Below are positions 26,964 to 35,279 of a stretch of DNA of 64,000 nt, piece after piece (the first letter of the stretch is position 1; each line of letters starts with the position of its first letter). The notes beneath the pieces were generated by a model. That model saw only the letters and a list, made by a program, of their open reading frames with translations. It made no database searches and had not been told where the DNA came from. The stretch comes from Tolypothrix bouteillei VB521301 (lineage in GTDB: Bacteria; Cyanobacteriota; Cyanobacteriia; Cyanobacteriales; Nostocaceae), in NCBI RefSeq assembly GCF_000760695.4, contig NZ_JHEG04000001.1, forward strand, positions 5,896,204 to 5,960,203, written 5' to 3'. Both the position numbers and the translations under genes were made by a program.

Positions 26964-28559
26964 ATGACAATCCAAACATTAGATATTTCTCCCGTTGGGA
27001 GAGTTGAAGGCGATTTAGATGTTCGCGTAGATATAGAAGATGGGTATGTAGTTAACGCTTGGACTCATGCCGAACTTTTTCGCGGGTTTGAAGTTATTTT
27101 ACGGGGAAAAGACCCTCAAGCTGGATTAATTGTGACACCTCGCGTCTGCGGTATCTGCGGTGCTTCCCACTTAACGAGTGCTGCTTGGGCATTAGATACA
27201 GCATGGGGAACGGAGGTTCCGCGCAATGCAATTTTGGCAAGGAATTTGGGTCAAATTGTTGAAACTATTCAAAGTATTCCCCGTTACTTTTACGGTCTAT
27301 TTGCAATTGACTTGACCAACAAAAAGTACCAGCAAAGTTCTTTTTACGAAGAAGCATGCAGGCGCTTTGCGGCGTTTACTGGCAAATCTTACGAGCTTGG
27401 TATTACAATTTCCAGCAAACCAGTAGAAATTTACGCCCTTTTTGGCGGTCAATGGCCACATTCTAGCTACATGGTTCCTGGTGGTGTGATGTGCGCCCCT
27501 ACCCTAACGGACATTACCCGTGCTTGGTCAATTCTTGAATATTTCCGCACCAATTGGTTGGAACCAGTATGGTTGGGTTGTTCTTTAGAACGTTACGAAC
27601 AAATCAACACCTATGAAGACTTCATGGTTTGGTTGGAAGAAAACCCAAACCATGCCAATTCTGACTTGGGTTTTTACTGGCGTATGGGTTTGGATATTGG
27701 TTTGGATAAATATGGTGCAGGTGTAGGTAAGTATGTAACTTGGGGTTACCTACCTCACGAGTCAAAATACCAAAAACCAACAATAGAGGGACGAAATGCA
27801 GCCTTAATTATGAAGAGTGGGGTATATGATAGTTTTAATGATACCCATACTTCTACGGATTGTGGTGTTGTTAGAGAAAATACAACTCACTCTTGGTATG
27901 ACGAAGGAACAGAAGACATTCACCCATTTAACCGCACAACCAAACCTATTAAAAAAAATATCAAAGATTTTCAAGGGAAATATTCTTGGTCCACAGCAGT
28001 ACGTCATAAAGAATACGGACGGTTAGAAGCCGGAGCACTTGCACGCCAGTTAGTCGCAGGTGGCAAACATGGTGAATCTTGGCAGCATTATGACGGATTT
28101 ATTCTTAATGTATTTAAGCAGTTGGGCGGTGCAAGTATTCATTTACGTCAACTCGCACGCGTTCATGAAATGGTCAAGTTGTATCGACAAGCAGAACACT
28201 GTCTGCGTGAGTTCCGGTTAAACGACCCTTGGTATATTAAACCTAAAGAAAAAGACGGACAGGGTTGGGGCGCAACAGAAGCAGCAAGAGGTGCTTTGTG
28301 TCACTGGCTACACATTGAAGGTGGTAAGATTAAAAATTACCAAATTATGGCTCCCAGTACCTGGAATATAGGACCTCGCGATGCTGAAGGGATACGCGGA
28401 CCTATTGAAGAAGCTTTGGTTGGAACACCTATATTGGACTCAACCGATCCAGTAGAAGTTGGTCACGTAGCGCGATCGTTTGATTCTTGTCTTGTTTGTA
28501 CCGTTCACGCTCACGACGCAAAAACGGGTCAAGAACTCGCACGTTTTCGGACAGCATAA
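26964..28559 (+). CDS. hupL: uptake [NiFe]-hydrogenase large subunit, copy 1
   Basis: 531 residues, uninterrupted (no xisC element as in Anabaena PCC 7120). The NiFe ligands are C62/C65 in RVCGICGASH and C509/C512 in DSCLVCTVH, followed by a 16-residue tail that a HupW-type protease would remove after H515. Next to the first cysteine pair this copy has ASHLTSAAW where copy 2 has the usual GSHLTCASW. An AGGAGA ribosome site, identical in both copies, lies 5 bp upstream. It should bind NiFe(CN)2CO and oxidise H2. Confidence 0.96.
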   Translation: MTIQTLDISPVGRVEGDLDVRVDIEDGYVVNAWTHAELFRGFEVILRGKDPQAGLIVTPRVCGICGASHLTSAAWALDTAWGTEVPRNAILARNLGQIVETIQSIPRYFYGLFAIDLTNKKYQQSSFYEEACRRFAAFTGKSYELGITISSKPVEIYALFGGQWPHSSYMVPGGVMCAPTLTDITRAWSILEYFRTNWLEPVWLGCSLERYEQINTYEDFMVWLEENPNHANSDLGFYWRMGLDIGLDKYGAGVGKYVTWGYLPHESKYQKPTIEGRNAALIMKSGVYDSFNDTHTSTDCGVVRENTTHSWYDEGTEDIHPFNRTTKPIKKNIKDFQGKYSWSTAVRHKEYGRLEAGALARQLVAGGKHGESWQHYDGFILNVFKQLGGASIHLRQLARVHEMVKLYRQAEHCLREFRLNDPWYIKPKEKDGQGWGATEAARGALCHWLHIEGGKIKNYQIMAPSTWNIGPRDAEGIRGPIEEALVGTPILDSTDPVEVGHVARSFDSCLVCTVHAHDAKTGQELARFRTA

Positions 28560-28739
28560 TTACAAAAAAAGGGAACAGGGAACACAGAGTTAAGAGTTCC
28601 TTGTCACCTCGAGCCGGTGGCTCCGCTTGGAAATACTTGATTGGGAGGCGGAGCCTTGCACTCTGCATTCTGTACCAGAGACTCGGAGCATGAGAATGGC
28701 TCTGCTAGATCCCCCACTTTTAAAACATCATCTAACCAA

Positions 28740-29222
28740 TCAATGAACTGCGATAACGTGGGTAATTTCAGGACAAGATGTTTTTATTGCCTGTTCGATG
28801 CTTTGAGATAATGTGAGATTGGAAGCCGGACAATGACCGCAAGCTCCTATTAATTTTACTTCCACCGTGTCTGGTGGTTTAATAGCAACTAGTTGGACAT
28901 CTCCATTATGGCTTTTTAACCCCGGACGGATTTGCTCAAGAGCTTCTTGAATGCGTTGTGATAAAGGTGGTACAGGGGGTTTTATCAGTTCGTGATACAG
29001 CAAGACTCCATATACGACTTCATCTTGAACCGCATTGCGTAGCGCTGCCATGGATTCTTGCTTAACACTTTTAATTAAACGTGTCAAAGCTTCTTTGTGT
29101 AAAGCTTCAATTGCTCGTTTTAAACCTGCGGCTACTCCTCTTTGGGTTTCATCCCATTCAGCAATAATTGCTTCAAATCTGCTGATTTCTGTAACTAATT
29201 CTTCAAGTGTTTCTTGAGTCAT
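28740..29222 (-). CDS. NifU C-terminal-like Fe-S scaffold protein
   Basis: 160 residues. A helical N-terminal half precedes a NifU-type thioredoxin-like domain with LKSHNGDVQLVAI and the cluster-binding CGHCPAS pair. A homologue belongs to the extended hyp operon of Nostoc PCC 7120 and is proposed to supply Fe-S clusters to HupS. Here it lies between the two hupSL copies rather than with the other hyp genes, and directly precedes protein B copy 2's end on the same strand. Confidence 0.85.
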   Translation of the reverse strand: MTQETLEELVTEISRFEAIIAEWDETQRGVAAGLKRAIEALHKEALTRLIKSVKQESMAALRNAVQDEVVYGVLLYHELIKPPVPPLSQRIQEALEQIRPGLKSHNGDVQLVAIKPPDTVEVKLIGACGHCPASNLTLSQSIEQAIKTSCPEITHVIAVH

Positions 29223-29280
29223 GTATACTTTCTTCTGGCTTCTTAATTGTTAACGGTTAACCGATCGCTAACAATTTCAC

Positions 29281-29505
29281 TTACTGCATTTTGAAGTCTT
29301 TGAAGAGGAAAGGCATTATTATACCTGTCAGTAAGCTAGAGGCTGCAACTGCTACTAATAACGGTACTTTCACTAATACTAGTGAGACTAACACTAACGA
29401 ACTTATAATACTTGCGAACGCGATTTGTTTGATAAAATAGATAGGATCGCGAAATAATTTTCCTTTGAAGAACAATTTAGCAGAAAACCATGCAATCTGA
29501 AACAT
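29281..29505 (-). CDS. small membrane protein B, copy 2 (hup-associated)
   Basis: 74 residues, the same length as copy 1. It shares FFKGKL(F/L)RDP(I/M)YF, two transmembrane segments and the basic end FKDFKMQ. It lies downstream of A copy 2. Conservation is strongest in the amphipathic start, suggesting a contact site. Confidence 0.78.
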   Translation of the reverse strand: MFQIAWFSAKLFFKGKLFRDPIYFIKQIAFASIISSLVLVSLVLVKVPLLVAVAASSLLTGIIMPFLFKDFKMQ

Positions 29506-29552
29506 TATGTCTCCTTTTAACAGTAATCAGTAACCAAATAATTACCTATTTG

Positions 29553-29810
29553 TCAATTCAGTAAAATCTTCAGTACAGCTAGCCCTACAATGACACCAGG
29601 AATAACACCTGCAGGGCCTAACAAACTGCCAAGTGTAGCAGAAAATTGATAACCAAATTCTTTGCCTGCTAACAGCATTCCACCAAGAGCGCCACCAACA
29701 AGAGATAGGAGAAGTCCTATGCAAAGTAACAAAAAATCTCCTATCAAGTTAACATCACCTGATATTAAACTAGAAAATAAATCTGTCATACTGCTTAATG
29801 CTTCTCTCAA
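29553..29810 (-). CDS. small membrane protein A, copy 2 (hup-associated)
   Basis: 85 residues (an inner start at 29789 is possible). The core GGALGGMLLAGKEFGYQFSA and the LLGPAGVIPGV turn match copy 1 almost exactly, while the N-terminus differs. The pair A2-B2 stands in the same divergent position relative to hupS2 as A1-B1 does to hupS1. Confidence 0.78.
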   Translation of the reverse strand: MREALSSMTDLFSSLISGDVNLIGDFLLLCIGLLLSLVGGALGGMLLAGKEFGYQFSATLGSLLGPAGVIPGVIVGLAVLKILLN

Positions 29811-30461
29811 ACAATAAAGCTCTATTTTTTTAGAAATACCATAACAAAAATTTATTTAAAAGGTCTCATGAATACCTCATCTAAATTTCCTATAAGAAAT
29901 TTTATTGACAAATATTTTTTTATTTTTAATTGATACAAAAGCTATGACAGTACGAAATGATGATTTAGACTCTTTCATCTCAGATGTTATACTGCTACTT
30001 AAGGTCAAACAAGAAGATGGAAATCCCACCAACTAATAAATCTGTCCATTTAGCATGCAGTAGAAAGCTACTGACACCTGTATAAATTCAAGATTTGAAA
30101 CTATGCGATCGCAAAAACAACGCGATCGATAAGAGGTTTCAGTGCCTTGTCATAGTTTGATGAATTTTGGAGCGATCGTAAAGCATTATGCTGCAAAATA
30201 ATTCATAATATAAAGATAAATGTTGGTCAGCAGCTACGGCTCTCAGGCAGTTTCGCTAAGTCTTGTTCTAAAAAATTTTTATAGGTAATGTGTCCGTACT
30301 TGGCATAATTTCCTCGCTGTTTGAGAGGCTTGGATCTTCAACGCCACTTCTCGACCCAAGCCTCTTTTTCATACATTCTTACTTACCAAACTGTTTTCGT
30401 TGAGACTCCACTGAACCAATCATTTCAGCCATGTATTGTCGGCAATAAAAATACACCACAG
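29811..30461. promoter_or_regulatory. control region of hupSL copy 2
   Basis: 651 bp with no gene. It contains a CAGTAG-AAAG-CTACTG palindrome (30058-30073), several GATCGC motifs near 30105-30180, a possible CATAAT -10 box at 30304 and a strong terminator-like hairpin at 30324-30369. A frame extending hupS2 back to 30321 reads through that hairpin and is not the real start. Confidence 0.45.
30324..30369 (+). terminator. terminator-like hairpin in the hupS2 leader
   Basis: AGAGGCTTGG pairs with CCAAGCCTCT (30356-30365) across a 22-nt loop, and T's follow to 30369. No gene on this strand ends before it, and hupS2 starts 93 bp further on. It may be a transcription attenuator or the end of a short leader RNA. 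Confidence 0.6.
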
Positions 30462-31424
30462 ATGACTAACGTACTCTGGTTGCAAGGTGGTGCCTGTTCG
30501 GGCAACACCATATCATTTTTAAATGCTGAAGAACCTACAGTCTGCGATTTAATCGCTGATTTCGGCATTAAAGTCCTATGGCATCCATCTTTAGGTCTGG
30601 AACTAGGCGATCGCTTGCAGGCGCTTTTACGGGACTGTATTTCTGGAAAAATTCCTCTTGATATATTAGTCTTTGAAGGTAGTGTAGTCAATGCTCCCAA
30701 CGGAACAGGTAACTGGAATCGGTTTGCCGAGCGTCCTATGAAAGATTGGCTGCTCGATTTATCAAAAGTTGCTAAATTTGTTGTAGCAGTAGGAGACTGC
30801 GCGACCTGGGGAGGAATACCAGCCACTGCTCCCAATCCCAGCCAATCGCAGGGATTGCAGTTTCTCAAACGGCAAAAGGGTGGTTTTTTAGGAACAGAAT
30901 ATCGATCTCAAGCAGGTCTTCCAGTCATTAATATCCCTGGATGTCCAGCTCATCCTGACTGGATTAGCCAAATATTAGTTGCGATCGCAACAGGGCGTTT
31001 GAGCGACATAACCCTTGACGAATTCAACCGCCCGCAAACATTTTTCAAAAGTTTTACACAAACAGGTTGTACCCGTAACGTCCATTTTGCCTATAAAGCA
31101 TCAGTTGCAGAGTTTGGTCAGCGCAAAGGATGCTTGTTCTACGACTTAGGATGTCGCGGTCCCATGACTCATTCTTCATGTAACCGTATTTTATGGAACC
31201 GAGTCTCCTCCAAAACCCGTGCGGGAATGCCATGTTTGGGGTGTACCGAACCAGAATTCCCCTTCTACGACCTCGAACCAGGAACAGTGTTTAAGACACA
31301 AACCCTGATGGGAGTTCCTAAAGATATACCCCCAGGAATGAAAAGGCAAGACTATGCTTTTCTTACCGTTGTCGCTAAGAACATGGTACCTACCTGGGCA
31401 GAAGAAGATATTTTTACAGTTTAG
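30462..31424 (+). CDS. hupS: uptake [NiFe]-hydrogenase small subunit, copy 2
   Basis: 320 residues from ATG 30462 (MTNVLWLQGGACSG), the same length as copy 1. The same Fe-S ligand motifs are present, here with the common GDCATWGG. The C-terminal third (FGQRKGCLFYDLGCRGPMTH to MPCLGCTEPEFPFYDL) is almost identical to copy 1 at the DNA level while the middle is diverged. By its motifs this is the more conventional of the two copies. Confidence 0.96.
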   Translation: MTNVLWLQGGACSGNTISFLNAEEPTVCDLIADFGIKVLWHPSLGLELGDRLQALLRDCISGKIPLDILVFEGSVVNAPNGTGNWNRFAERPMKDWLLDLSKVAKFVVAVGDCATWGGIPATAPNPSQSQGLQFLKRQKGGFLGTEYRSQAGLPVINIPGCPAHPDWISQILVAIATGRLSDITLDEFNRPQTFFKSFTQTGCTRNVHFAYKASVAEFGQRKGCLFYDLGCRGPMTHSSCNRILWNRVSSKTRAGMPCLGCTEPEFPFYDLEPGTVFKTQTLMGVPKDIPPGMKRQDYAFLTVVAKNMVPTWAEEDIFTV

Positions 31425-31635
31425 TTAATGGCTAATGGTGAGACCAGCCCTGTAGGCGGGTTTCCCGCCGTAGGGGACTGGTGAGACCAGCCCTGCAGGC
31501 GGGTTTCCCGCCGTAGGGGACTGGCGAACCCGAAGGGCGAACCCGAAGGGCTAATGGCTAGTAAAAAACTGGCAATTAACTATTAGCAATTAGCTATTAG
31601 CAATTAGCTATTAGCAATTTATACAGGAGACAAAA
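31425..31635. repeat. hupS2-hupL2 intergenic repeat array
   Basis: Same plan as in copy 1 but with fewer heptamers. Two tandem GAGACCAGCCCTG..GGCGGGTTTCCCGCC cassettes (31440-31530), a doubled GGCGAACCCGAAG, then TTAGC(A/T)A heptamers up to the hupL ribosome site. The flanking bases are the same as in copy 1; the repeat content is not. Confidence 0.8.
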
Positions 31636-33231
31636 ATGACAATCCAAACATTAGATATATCCCCCGTTGGGAGAGTCGAGGGCGATTTAGATGTTCGCGT
31701 AGATATAGAAGATGGGTATGTAGTTAACGCTTGGACTCATGCCGAACTTTTTCGCGGGTTTGAAATTATTCTCCGAGGTAAAGACCCCCAAGCAGGATTA
31801 ATTGCAACTCCTCGTATTTGCGGTATTTGCGGTGGTTCTCACCTGACTTGTGCATCGTGGGCATTAGATACAGCATGGGGAACGGAAGTTCCACGCAATG
31901 CAATTTTGGCAAGGAATTTGGGTCAAATCGTTGAAACTATTCAAAGCATTCCTCGCTACTTTTACGGTTTGTTTGCGATCGATCTTACGCATAAAAAGTA
32001 CCAGCAAAGTTCTTTTTACGAAGAAGCATGCAGGCGCTTTGCGGCGTTTACTGGCAAATCTTACGAACTCGGTGTCACAATTTCTGGCAAGCCAGTAGAA
32101 ATTTATGCATTACTGGGAGGACAGTGGCCACATTCTAGCTACATGGTTCCTGGTGGTGTGATGTGCGCCCCTACCCTAACGGATATTACCCGTGCTTGGT
32201 CAATTCTTGAATATTTCCGCACCAATTGGTTGGAACCAGTATGGTTGGGTTGTTCTTTAGAACGTTACGAACAAATTAAAACCTATGAAGACTTCATGGT
32301 TTGGTTAGAAGAAAACCCAAATCATGCCAATTCTGACTTGGGTTTTTACTGGCGTATGGGTTTGGATATTGGTTTGGATAAATATGGTGCAGGTGTAGGT
32401 AAGTATGTAACTTGGGGATATTTACCTCATGAAGATAAGTACCAAAAGCCTACAATTGCCTCGCGTAATGCTGCCATGATTATGAAGAGTGGAGTGTATG
32501 ACAGTTTTAGCGATACTCACACTCTCATGGATCATACCTTTGCTCGCGAAAATACCGCTCACGCCTGGTATGACGAAGGAACAGAAGATATTCATCCTTT
32601 CAATCGCGTAACTCAACCAATTGAGCAGAACGACAAAGACTTTGAAAATGCTTACTCTTGGTCAACTGCAGTCCGTCATCAAGACTATGGGCGTTTGGAA
32701 GCTGGAGCACTTGCCCGTCAGTTAGTAGCAGGTGGCACACATGGGGAATCTTGGCAGCATTACGATGGATTTATCTTGAGTGCATTCAAAGCAATGGGTG
32801 GAGCAAGTACTCACCTACGTCAGCTTGCACGAGTGCATGAAATTGTCAAGTTGTACCGACAAGCAGAACATTGCTTGCGTGAGTTCCGATTAAATGACCC
32901 TTGGTATATTAAACCCACGGAGAAAGACGGACGCGGTTGGGGTGCAACAGAAGCAGCACGGGGTTCTCTATGCCATTGGGTGGAATTAGAAAATGGCAAG
33001 ATAAAAAACTACCAAGTGATTGCTCCCACAACTTGGAACGTAGGACCGAGAGATGCTCAAGGGGTACGCGGACCTATTGAAGAAGCTTTGATTGGAACGC
33101 CTATTGTGGATTCTAGCGATCCTATTGAAGTTGGACACGTAGCGCGATCGTTTGACTCTTGTCTCGTTTGTACCGTTCATGCTCATGATGCAAAAACGGG
33201 TCAAGAACTCGCACGTTTTCGGACAGCATAA
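31636..33231 (+). CDS. hupL: uptake [NiFe]-hydrogenase large subunit, copy 2
   Basis: 531 residues, uninterrupted. The first NiFe motif is RICGICGGSHLTCASW and the second DSCLVCTVH, with the same cleavable 16-residue tail as copy 1. DNA identity with copy 1 is patchy: nearly complete in the first 100 bp, around 32124-32419 and in the last 120 bp, much lower between. It is followed by a strong hairpin at 33234-33282. Confidence 0.96.
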   Translation: MTIQTLDISPVGRVEGDLDVRVDIEDGYVVNAWTHAELFRGFEIILRGKDPQAGLIATPRICGICGGSHLTCASWALDTAWGTEVPRNAILARNLGQIVETIQSIPRYFYGLFAIDLTHKKYQQSSFYEEACRRFAAFTGKSYELGVTISGKPVEIYALLGGQWPHSSYMVPGGVMCAPTLTDITRAWSILEYFRTNWLEPVWLGCSLERYEQIKTYEDFMVWLEENPNHANSDLGFYWRMGLDIGLDKYGAGVGKYVTWGYLPHEDKYQKPTIASRNAAMIMKSGVYDSFSDTHTLMDHTFARENTAHAWYDEGTEDIHPFNRVTQPIEQNDKDFENAYSWSTAVRHQDYGRLEAGALARQLVAGGTHGESWQHYDGFILSAFKAMGGASTHLRQLARVHEIVKLYRQAEHCLREFRLNDPWYIKPTEKDGRGWGATEAARGSLCHWVELENGKIKNYQVIAPTTWNVGPRDAQGVRGPIEEALIGTPIVDSSDPIEVGHVARSFDSCLVCTVHAHDAKTGQELARFRTA

Positions 33232-33233
33232 AT

Positions 33234-33282
33234 AATCTCACGCAAAGTTGTCCTTAGCGCCTTGGTGACTTTGCGTGAGATT
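33234..33282. terminator. hairpin after hupL2
   Basis: AATCTCACGCAAAGT pairs perfectly with ACTTTGCGTGAGATT (33268-33282) over a 19-nt loop. No T-run follows, so it may be a 3'-end stabiliser or a dispersed repeat rather than a simple intrinsic terminator. Confidence 0.5.
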
Positions 33283-33311
33283 CTCTTCCTTACACTTACA
33301 TTGGTGAACCC

Positions 33312-33752
33312 GTGACAGAACCAACATTACACAAGTATCTTTTACACCTGAATGATGAAGCACTGCAAGAATTTACCCAATGGTGTATCTTAGAACAAGC
33401 AATAGCAGCAGGATATGAATTTACTCCCGATTTACAAAAGTTAGAAAATCTTTCCCCACAAGACTTTATTCAAGAACTTATCAGTCAATTTTTAGAGGTC
33501 ACAAGGAACTCAATAGAAGGTGGTTTAGCTATTCTCTTAGCAGGAAAACAAGCTGACCAACATGCTTTACCGGGGGTGGGAACTTTAGTTGAGTTTATTT
33601 CGTTATACGTCCTGTATTTAGTTCCAAAAGGAAAGAACAACACTTTACCTCCAGACGAGAAATTAGCTGAAGCATTGAAAGAGCAATTGGCAAAGTTGTA
33701 TGAGATCGGTCATAAAAATGGTGTAGATATTAAAGCGCTTCCACAAATTTAG
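33312..33752 (+). CDS. hypothetical protein downstream of hupL2
   Basis: 146 residues, soluble and mostly helical (LHKYLLHLNDEALQEFTQWCILEQAIAAGYEFTPD). It starts 80 bp after hupL2 on the same strand and could be read through the hairpin. No family with known function is recognised, and there is no cysteine motif that would suggest a metal or Fe-S role. Confidence 0.6.
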   Translation: MTEPTLHKYLLHLNDEALQEFTQWCILEQAIAAGYEFTPDLQKLENLSPQDFIQELISQFLEVTRNSIEGGLAILLAGKQADQHALPGVGTLVEFISLYVLYLVPKGKNNTLPPDEKLAEALKEQLAKLYEIGHKNGVDIKALPQI

Positions 33753-33762
33753 GAAATCCCTA

Positions 33763-33925
33763 GGGAGCATCCCAATGTGGGAAAAAGACGTTTGCGATTT
33801 CAATCGCAGCTACACAGGCGCTCGTCCTTAAGACAAGGACTTCTTATTAAGTCCACCTACGTGGACTTTGTTTGTATAGACGCGATTTTAATCGCCCGAT
33901 GTTTTTTCCAAATGGGGATGCTCCC
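33763..33925. mobile_element. MITE-like element with 24-bp terminal inverted repeats
   Basis: GGGAGCATCCCAATGTGG.. at the left and ..CCAAATGGGGATGCTCCC at the right are imperfect inverted repeats enclosing about 115 bp. The interior has two smaller palindromes (GCGATTTCAATCGC, AAGTCCACCTACGTGGACTT) and no coding capacity. This is the form of a non-autonomous miniature transposon. Confidence 0.6.
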
Positions 33926-34025
33926 TTTGTATACCCTCTGAATAGAATTCGGAGAGCAATAGTACATCGATTGAAAATCAATTATAAAATTTCTATAGGT
34001 CGGCATTCAGCTATATCATTCTCAA

Positions 34026-34298
34026 TCAAAAATTATTAATTTCTTTCAACAAAATATCTCCTAACACTTGCCAGGTTTTGGGACCAACAATACCATCAAC
34101 ATTTAGACCAACTTTTTCCTGAAAACGCATGACAGCTTGTCGTGTTGTCTCGTCAAAATTTCCAGATAATGCATGGGAGGGCAATTCTTTTAGAACTACT
34201 AAAAGCTCTTGCACCAATGTGACACCGTAGTAAATTCCCTCATTGTCACTATCACCTTTTCGCAAGGTTAGCATTATTGTTTCCTCGGTTGAAACCAT
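34026..34298 (-). CDS. peptidoglycan-binding-domain protein
   Basis: 90 residues forming a single PG_binding_1 domain: LRKGD at the start, then GNFDETTRQAVMRFQEKVGLNVDGIVGPKTWQVLG, the signature of this three-helix wall-binding fold. There is no signal peptide or catalytic domain, so it may be a stand-alone adaptor or a remnant. Confidence 0.75.
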   Translation of the reverse strand: MVSTEETIMLTLRKGDSDNEGIYYGVTLVQELLVVLKELPSHALSGNFDETTRQAVMRFQEKVGLNVDGIVGPKTWQVLGDILLKEINNF

Positions 34299-34773
34299 TC
34301 CATTTACTTCTTTTATTCTTTAATTAGAAATAATTGATTGTGTGCTTCTTCATACTTGTGAATCATGAGTACAAAGTTAGTTTGGATCTCATTGACAAAT
34401 ACAAAACTTAAATTTACTCAATCTGCTATATTTTGTCCCTAGTCTTGGGTTGAGGTTTTACCTATCCCTTGGGTGAGGTTATTACCTGTACTTTTGGCTA
34501 AGTTCCTACTGAAAGAGGACTGGAGATTTGTTAAGACAGGTTCAATAATGTACCTGGTATTCAAAACTTGCTATATTGATAATCGTTCCAAAAAATATCC
34601 CTTGAGCGATCGCTAAATTCCCAATTGGCAATCCATTCTTTGTTAACTACATTATTTTATTTAAAATTTCAATCATTTTTATTTATCGTTTTAATAAAAA
34701 AACAAAATTGATTTTATTTATAATGGTTTTTAGACTGAAATTAATTAGAGAAACTGATTTAACAAAAACAATT
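34299..34773. other. intergenic region with short direct repeats
   Basis: 475 bp without a gene. 34443-34505 carries about three imperfect 24-nt repeats of the form CTTGGGTTGAGGTTTTACCT. A HIP1 site lies near 34607. 34640-34720 is AT-rich and probably contains the promoter of the next gene. Confidence 0.4.
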
Positions 34774-35046
34774 ATGAGCAAGATACTCACTCCAACAAGT
34801 GAAAGCGAGCAACCAGTCACTTCAAACACGCTAAAAAAAGGTAAAACTCATCTTTCCTGTATGGAACTTGTTATCAAACACATACGTTCTAGACCATACA
34901 CAAGTGCTTTGTTAGTGAAAGATATCAATTTGTACGGCTCAGCGGCTGTTAGCAGATGTTTAAAAAAGCTCAAAGATGAAGGTTTGATAGATCGTATATG
35001 GGATCAAAGAAAAATGTGCTTTGTTTATTACAATGTCAAGCTTTGA
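34774..35046 (+). CDS. small winged-helix-like regulator
   Basis: 90 residues from MSKILTPTSE. The C-terminal two-thirds look like a winged helix: HIRSRPYTSALLVKDIN, then the recognition-helix-like GSAAVSRCLKKLKDEGLID and a wing (RKMCFVYYNV). It stands alone between hupSL and hupW and has its own terminator. A link to hup regulation is only positional. Confidence 0.5.
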   Translation: MSKILTPTSESEQPVTSNTLKKGKTHLSCMELVIKHIRSRPYTSALLVKDINLYGSAAVSRCLKKLKDEGLIDRIWDQRKMCFVYYNVKL

Positions 35047-35091
35047 TAGTGTTATAGTAGAGCTACATTTGACGTATTCCTAGCAAAAGTC

Positions 35092-35134
35092 CTGTTGAGG
35101 TTCCCATTCAAAATATCCCTCAACAGTCATTTTT
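35092..35134 (+). terminator. rho-independent terminator
   Basis: CTGTTGAGG pairs with CCTCAACAG (35118-35126) and a T-run follows at 35130-35134. It ends the winged-helix gene and separates it from hupW. Confidence 0.7.
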
Positions 35135-35279
35135 GGCTGTTAGAAGCGGCTAGCTATCATACCAAGATTTTTTAAGCTTGCTCTGATTGTAGCCAATGGC
35201 TAGCGTATATTGTTGGTAGTGCCGACCCACTTCATGGCAAACGCTCGGTACAAGCTAAATGTTAATTTAGTACTGTTTA

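Noticed and set aside
30321..30461. Longer HupS2 with a 47-residue N-terminal extension
   Set aside because: The extension is read across a terminator hairpin, has no twin-arginine motif and is absent from HupS1.
26964..33231. hupL excision element (xisC type)
   Set aside because: Both hupL frames are full length and uninterrupted.
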